Below are positions 6,082 through 9,592 of a stretch of 9,592 nt of DNA, one piece after another. The stretch comes from Pseudomonadota bacterium (lineage in GTDB: Bacteria > Myxococcota_A > Polyangia > Haliangiales > Haliangiaceae). Both the position numbers and the translations under genes were made by a program. The DNA lies in contig JAEYYY010000728.1 of the NCBI GenBank assembly GCA_023430775.1, positions 1-9,592 on the forward strand, read 5' to 3'. A model generated the notes under the pieces. That model had not been told where the DNA came from and did not search any database. It was given only the letters and a program-made list of their open reading frames with translations. How positions within the stretch are numbered: position 1 is the stretch's first letter; the number at the start of each line of letters is the position of its first letter.

Positions 6082-7683
6082 TCAAAACTCGAGGTTGCCG
6101 ACGCGCGACACCACGGGCTGGAGCGCGGTGCGTGCGGTTCGTCGCAGGACGTCGGACTCGCCGATCAACCCGGCGAGCGCCGGGCCGAACGTGTAGTAGC
6201 TCTCGATCGCGAGCTCGCCGAACACCGTCTTGGACAGCAGTGAATCGCGGAACCGGCGCAGCATCTCGACATCGCCCGCCATCACGCTGCCGTACGCCGC
6301 GGTCGCGACGAAGCAGGCGTCGACCTCGCCGAGCGGCCGCTCCGGCGTGGTCACCTCGAGGATGACGAGCGGGCTCCCGTTGCGGCAGTTGTCGAACGCG
6401 CGGATGCCGATCGAGTACGTGGTCTCGGGCAGCAGCCCCTCGAGCTCGATGGTCTGCGCCTCGCCCGGCGCACCGGGGGTGATCGCGGCGGTCAGCGGCG
6501 TCGCCGTCGAGAAGTTCTCCTCGGTCATCGGCTCGCGCACGCGGAACCGGACCTCGTAGCTCGTCACCCTGCCCTCGCGGCCGTCGTCACCGGGCGCGAC
6601 GAACGATACGGTCGCCCGGTTCGCCGACACCGCATCGAGGTTTGGCGAGCCGACCGCATCGGGCGGGATGGCGTCGTCCTCGACGTACGACGTCACCTTG
6701 ATCTTGAACGTCTGGCCGTCCTCCGAGAGCAGTGCGAGCCGGCCGGCGCCGCTGCCCGGCGTGTTCGAGATCGACGAATCGGGCGGCGACAGCGCGCCCG
6801 TCAGACCATCGGGATCGCCGTAGCCCTCGTAGGCCTCGACGAACGCGCTCACCGGCGCACCATCGGCGGCCATCGCGAACGGCACCTTGTAGACCACCGA
6901 CGGCTGGCCCCGGTACGGCTTGCCGTAATCGCTCCACGGGATGCCGGTCGGTGACGGATACACCGACTCGTTGTAGGAGCCGTTCATGTCGAACTCCTTC
7001 GACACCTCGACCCACAACACGTAGGTGCCGGGCGGCAGCGGTGGCGCCGCCCACGACAGCGTCGACGTCACGCCGATCTGCGGTGTCGGTTGCGAGACCG
7101 CATCGAACGGGTTGAGCACGCCGAACATCTCGACCGACGGCGCATCCTGCGCGGCGCGCTCGACATCAGCGCGCGGCGGATACTTGCTGGTCGCCGATCC
7201 GAACGTGCCCTTGTCGGTGTACGCGGTGTCGGTCGGACAGCTGATCGCGTCCATCTCGTCGGGGTTGTGGAGAGGCCGGCAGAAGTGCGCCTCGCGCGAG
7301 CTCTTCGATTGCGAGTGGGAGAGGTCGTTATCGTCGTCGTCCTGGAAGCCGAGCTGCTGCCAGCGCAGCGGCTGGCGCTCCGCCCACACCGGGAACGTGG
7401 TGATGCGGCGGCCGTACGGCCAGAACGGCGCGCTGTTGAAGTCGAACCGACCGGGCCGGTTGCCGATGCCGAACGTGCCCGTCGCCTGCGTGATGTAGAC
7501 GGTGTCGATGAAGTTGCCGTCGACATCTTCGAGCCACGCCACGATCTGCGGTGCGAACCGATCGAGCACCGGATCGCCCGCCGCGGCGGGTTGCAGCGTG
7601 AAATCGACGATCGGACACGCGCGCGGATCGGCGACGGCGCTGGTCGACAGGAACAATGCGCACAGCGGCGCCAGGCGCATCAT
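6082..7683 (-). CDS. Secreted FN3 / CFI-box C-terminal protein, paralogue B
   Basis: 533 residues from the ATG at 7683; a second ATG follows at once at 7680. Signal peptide MMRLAPLCALFLSTSAVA with cleavage before DPRAC. A longer reading from 7758 would bury the signal peptide and overlap paralogue C, so it is rejected. Domain order is as in paralogue A: N-terminal family region with IVAWLED, GNRPGRFDFNSAP, HFCRP and LNPFDAVSQPTP; GYGDPDG; FN3-like domain with LLPETTYSIGIRAFDNCRN; CFI-box DACFVATAAYGS to the end. An acidic run FQDDDDND falls in a loop that varies among the copies. The N-terminal and FN3 parts are closest to paralogue A, while the CFI-box end is closest to paralogue C (MLRRFRD, AGLIGESD, LQPVVS). 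It starts 19 bases after the stop of paralogue C and is probably cotranscribed. Secreted or surface location is expected; function is unknown. Confidence 0.85.
   Translation of the reverse strand: MMRLAPLCALFLSTSAVADPRACPIVDFTLQPAAAGDPVLDRFAPQIVAWLEDVDGNFIDTVYITQATGTFGIGNRPGRFDFNSAPFWPYGRRITTFPVWAERQPLRWQQLGFQDDDDNDLSHSQSKSSREAHFCRPLHNPDEMDAISCPTDTAYTDKGTFGSATSKYPPRADVERAAQDAPSVEMFGVLNPFDAVSQPTPQIGVTSTLSWAAPPLPPGTYVLWVEVSKEFDMNGSYNESVYPSPTGIPWSDYGKPYRGQPSVVYKVPFAMAADGAPVSAFVEAYEGYGDPDGLTGALSPPDSSISNTPGSGAGRLALLSEDGQTFKIKVTSYVEDDAIPPDAVGSPNLDAVSANRATVSFVAPGDDGREGRVTSYEVRFRVREPMTEENFSTATPLTAAITPGAPGEAQTIELEGLLPETTYSIGIRAFDNCRNGSPLVILEVTTPERPLGEVDACFVATAAYGSVMAGDVEMLRRFRDSLLSKTVFGELAIESYYTFGPALAGLIGESDVLRRTARTALQPVVSRVGNLEF
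7426..7497. repeat. 72-base identical segment, copy in paralogue B
   Basis: Partner of the segment at 5816-5887, in direct orientation and 1610 bases away. Surrounding coding sequence of the two genes is similar but clearly diverged, so this is a local patch of unusually high identity. Confidence 0.85.
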
Positions 7684-7702
7684 CTGCTGGACTCGCAGGC
7701 TG

Positions 7703-9316
7703 TCATTCGGTGACCTGGTGACCGCGGACCTTCGACACCACGGGCTGGAGCACATCACGCGCGGTCGCGCGGAGCAAATCCGATTCGCCGATCAGCCCCG
7801 CCAGCGTGGGACCGAACGTGTAGTACGCCTCGACGGCGAGCTCGCCGAACGCGGTCTTCTTCATCACCACGTCGCGGAACCGGCGCAGCATGTCGACCTC
7901 GCCCGCGAGCACCGAGCCGTACGCCGCGGTGGCGACGAAGCACGCGTCGACCTCGCCGACCCCGCGCTCGGGCGTGGTGAAGTCGAGGGTGGCGATCTCG
8001 CTGGCGTTGCGGCAATCGTCGACGGCGCGGATGCCTACCGAGTAATCAGTGGCGGGCAAGAGATTCGGGATCGTGAACGACTGCACGGTGCCGGCAACGC
8101 CCGGGGTGATCCTGCCGGCGACCAGGGTCGCGCTCTCGAAGTTGTCGGAGGTCATCGCCTCGCCGACGCGATAGCGGATCTCGTACTTCTGGACCTTGCC
8201 GATCGCGCCGTCGTCACCGGGCGCGAGGAACGCGATGCGCGCCTCGTTCTGCGTGGCGGAGACCACCTGCGCTTCGCCGGGGAGCGCGGGCGGATCGAAG
8301 TCGACCTGCGGGCGCGAGGTCAGCCGGATGCGGAACGTGTTGCCGTCGACGGAGACCAGCGCCAGCCGCGAGGCGCCGGAGCCGGCGACGTCCGTGGTGA
8401 TCGTGGGATCGGGCTCGCGCAGCAGGCCGTCGAGGCCATCGGGATCGCCGTAGCCGACGTAGTCGGTCGCGGCCGCGACGAACGTGCCGTCGGTCTCGAT
8501 CGTGAACGGGATGCGATAGACCACCGAAGGCTGGCCGCGATACGGCTCGCCGTACTCCATCCACGGGATGCCGGTCGGCGACGGGAAGCGCGTGGCGTCG
8601 TACTCGGCGTTCATGTCGAACTCGCGCGACACCTCGACGAACATCACGTAGTCGCCGTTCGGCACCGTCTCGGGCACCGGCCACGACAGCGTCGCGAACG
8701 TGCCGGGTTGCGGCGTCGCCTGCGAGACGCTGTCGAACGGGTTCAGCAGCGCGTACATCTCGACGTCGGGCGCATCGGGCGTGCCGCGCTCGACATCGTT
8801 GCGCGGTGGATAGACCGACTTGCGAGTCTCGGAGAACACGCCCTTGTCGGTGAACACCGTCGACGCGCAGGTCATCGCATCCCACGTCGGCTCGGCGCGC
8901 TGCATCGGCCGGCAGAAGTGGGTCTCGCGCGAGCTCTGGTTGAACGGGTGCGAGAGGTTCGACTCGTCCTTGTTCTGGAACTCGACCTCGTTCCACTCGA
9001 GGCCGTGGCGATGCGCCCACACCGGGAACACGGTGAGGCGGCGGCCGTACGGCCAGTTCGGACCGCTGTTGAAGTCGAACCGTCCCGGCCGGTTACCGAG
9101 GCCGAAGCTGCCGGTCTGCGCGGTGATGTACGCGGTGTCGACGTAGACGCCGGCCGTGGTCTCGACCCAGGCGACGATCTGCGGCGCGAAGGGATTTCCC
9201 TCCATCGCGGCCGGCACCAGCTCGAGGTCGACCGTGGTGCAGTTGCCCTCGGCGGCGGCGGGACCGGAGGGTGCCAGGAGCATGGCCAGGAGGGTGATCC
9301 GGGGTACCGCGGCCAT
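7703..9316 (-). CDS. Secreted FN3 / CFI-box C-terminal protein, paralogue C
   Basis: 537 residues from an ATG; first gene of the minus-strand operon. Signal peptide ~1-22 (ends SGPAAA, cleavage before EGNC). The N-terminal family region has IVAWVETTAGVYVDTAYIT, GNRPGRFDFNSGP, WPYGRR, HFCRP, LNPFDSVSQATP and VPNGDYVMFVEVSREFD. It is followed by GYGDPDGLDG, an FN3-like domain (KYEIRYRVGE, LLPATDYSVGIRAVDDCRN) and the CFI-box DACFVATAAYGSVLAGEVD to the end. The N-terminal region, with its IVAWVE...VDT strands and the later D-S-V-S-Q-A-T plus PNGDYVMFVEV segment, recalls DUF2271-type proteins in layout. This is from memory of the family and needs a profile search. It is the most divergent copy at nucleotide level in the N-terminal half. 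No clear Shine-Dalgarno precedes it. The operon promoter should lie in the 81-base gap to the divergent exonuclease gene. Confidence 0.85.
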   Translation of the reverse strand: MAAVPRITLLAMLLAPSGPAAAEGNCTTVDLELVPAAMEGNPFAPQIVAWVETTAGVYVDTAYITAQTGSFGLGNRPGRFDFNSGPNWPYGRRLTVFPVWAHRHGLEWNEVEFQNKDESNLSHPFNQSSRETHFCRPMQRAEPTWDAMTCASTVFTDKGVFSETRKSVYPPRNDVERGTPDAPDVEMYALLNPFDSVSQATPQPGTFATLSWPVPETVPNGDYVMFVEVSREFDMNAEYDATRFPSPTGIPWMEYGEPYRGQPSVVYRIPFTIETDGTFVAAATDYVGYGDPDGLDGLLREPDPTITTDVAGSGASRLALVSVDGNTFRIRLTSRPQVDFDPPALPGEAQVVSATQNEARIAFLAPGDDGAIGKVQKYEIRYRVGEAMTSDNFESATLVAGRITPGVAGTVQSFTIPNLLPATDYSVGIRAVDDCRNASEIATLDFTTPERGVGEVDACFVATAAYGSVLAGEVDMLRRFRDVVMKKTAFGELAVEAYYTFGPTLAGLIGESDLLRATARDVLQPVVSKVRGHQVTE

Positions 9317-9397
9317 GTCTTCGTATCTTACGACGAGTCCGCGGGATGCGGATCACTGCCCGTACCGATGTCACAGTCGGGATCTAGGTTACGGGCC
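9317..9397. other. Divergent intergenic region between CFI-box operon and exonuclease gene
   Basis: 81 bases that must hold promoters for both directions unless the exonuclease gene starts at the in-frame ATG 9368. On the minus strand TAAGAT lies shortly before the start of paralogue C and could be a -10-like element, but no good -35 is found 16-18 bases upstream. On the plus strand AGG at 9386-9388 is a weak ribosome-binding match before the GTG at 9398. A short interrupted inverted repeat, CCGC...GCGG, lies around 9340-9352. Confidence 0.35.
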
Positions 9398-9592
9398 GTG
9401 GCTCGTACGCCCCGTGCCGAATACCTGATCCTCGATATCGAGACAGTCCCCGACGTGGAGCGCTGGGCCCGTCCGGAGACTCCCGAGGGTGTCGAACCGC
9501 CGTTCCCGCCGACGTGGGCCCACCGGATCGTCGTCCTCGGCTATCTGTGGCTCGACCACGATTACCGGCTCGCTCGCCTCGGAGTCATGGGG
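9398..9592 (+). CDS. Predicted 3'-5' exonuclease (PolB-exonuclease-related, DNA_pol_B_exo2 type), N-terminal part
   Basis: The frame is open from here to the window end, so the gene is truncated by the edge; 65 residues are visible. Near the start is YLILDIETVPD, where the D-x-E pair is the Exo I metal-binding motif of DnaQ/PolB-like 3'-5' exonucleases. The later FPPTWAHRIVVLGYLWLDHDY fits the second part of the fold in the family described as a predicted 3'-5' exonuclease related to the PolB exonuclease domain. It would act in the cytoplasm on DNA or RNA ends; the specific substrate is unknown. I chose the GTG at 9398 because the motif then lies about a dozen residues in, as is usual. The in-frame ATG at 9368 would add ten residues and is possible. 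Divergent from the CFI-box operon and probably unrelated to it. The other catalytic motifs lie beyond the window. Confidence 0.75.
   Translation, partial: MARTPRAEYLILDIETVPDVERWARPETPEGVEPPFPPTWAHRIVVLGYLWLDHDYRLARLGVMG

Noticed and set aside
5045..6196. Plus-strand open frame of 383 codons opposite paralogue A
   Set aside because: Low-complexity Arg/Asp/Val composition; antisense shadow of a well-supported gene.
7684..7758. Upstream ATG extension of paralogue B
   Set aside because: It would place a hydrophilic stretch before the signal peptide and overlap paralogue C by 56 bases.
1..9592. CRISPR arrays, tRNA or rRNA genes, insertion sequences
   Set aside because: No regularly spaced short repeats, cloverleaf-like segments, transposase-like proteins or terminal inverted repeats were noticed; the only long repeats are the paralogous genes.

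Overview
The window is very GC-rich, gene-dense DNA with short intergenic gaps. It carries several secreted or lipoprotein genes of types common in Myxococcota: a TonB-like AgmX/PglI-type C-terminal domain, three proteins ending in a 'CFI-box' domain, and a Cys-rich lipoprotein. A myxobacterium or close relative is the best guess. This is inference from protein types and composition; there is no rRNA or marker gene to settle it.

Layout. (1) 2-406 (+): the 3' end of a TPR protein with a basic tail. (2) 410-2059 (-), convergent with it: a lipoprotein with TPR-like helical repeats, a CxxC motif and a C-terminal AgmX/PglI-type domain. (3) 2091-3956 (+), divergent from it: a compact, overlapping three-gene operon of a small DUF4266 lipoprotein, a DUF3570 outer-membrane beta-barrel and an unrecognised Cys-rich lipoprotein. 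(4) 3960-9316 (-), convergent with (3): an apparent four-gene operon. It reads from 9316 downwards as three tandem paralogues of about 530 residues and then a small cytoplasmic protein of unknown function. Each paralogue has a signal peptide, a family-specific N-terminal region, an FN3-like domain and a CFI-box C-terminus. (5) 9398 to the window end (+), divergent from (4): the start of a predicted 3'-5' exonuclease of the PolB-exonuclease-related family.

Most of the window encodes the cell envelope. The DUF4266-DUF3570 pair is known from loci linked to extracytoplasmic flavinylation (ApbE systems), but no ApbE or thioredoxin gene lies here. The three tandem paralogues are the most unusual part. 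They have exactly five invariant cysteines each, two conserved segments that resemble degenerate flavinylation sites, and a mosaic similarity pattern that includes a 72-base stretch identical between two copies. That pattern suggests duplication followed by gene conversion. The link between the two operons is a hypothesis only.

No tRNA, rRNA, CRISPR array, insertion sequence or convincing intrinsic terminator was seen. The two convergent gene pairs are each separated by only 3 bases.
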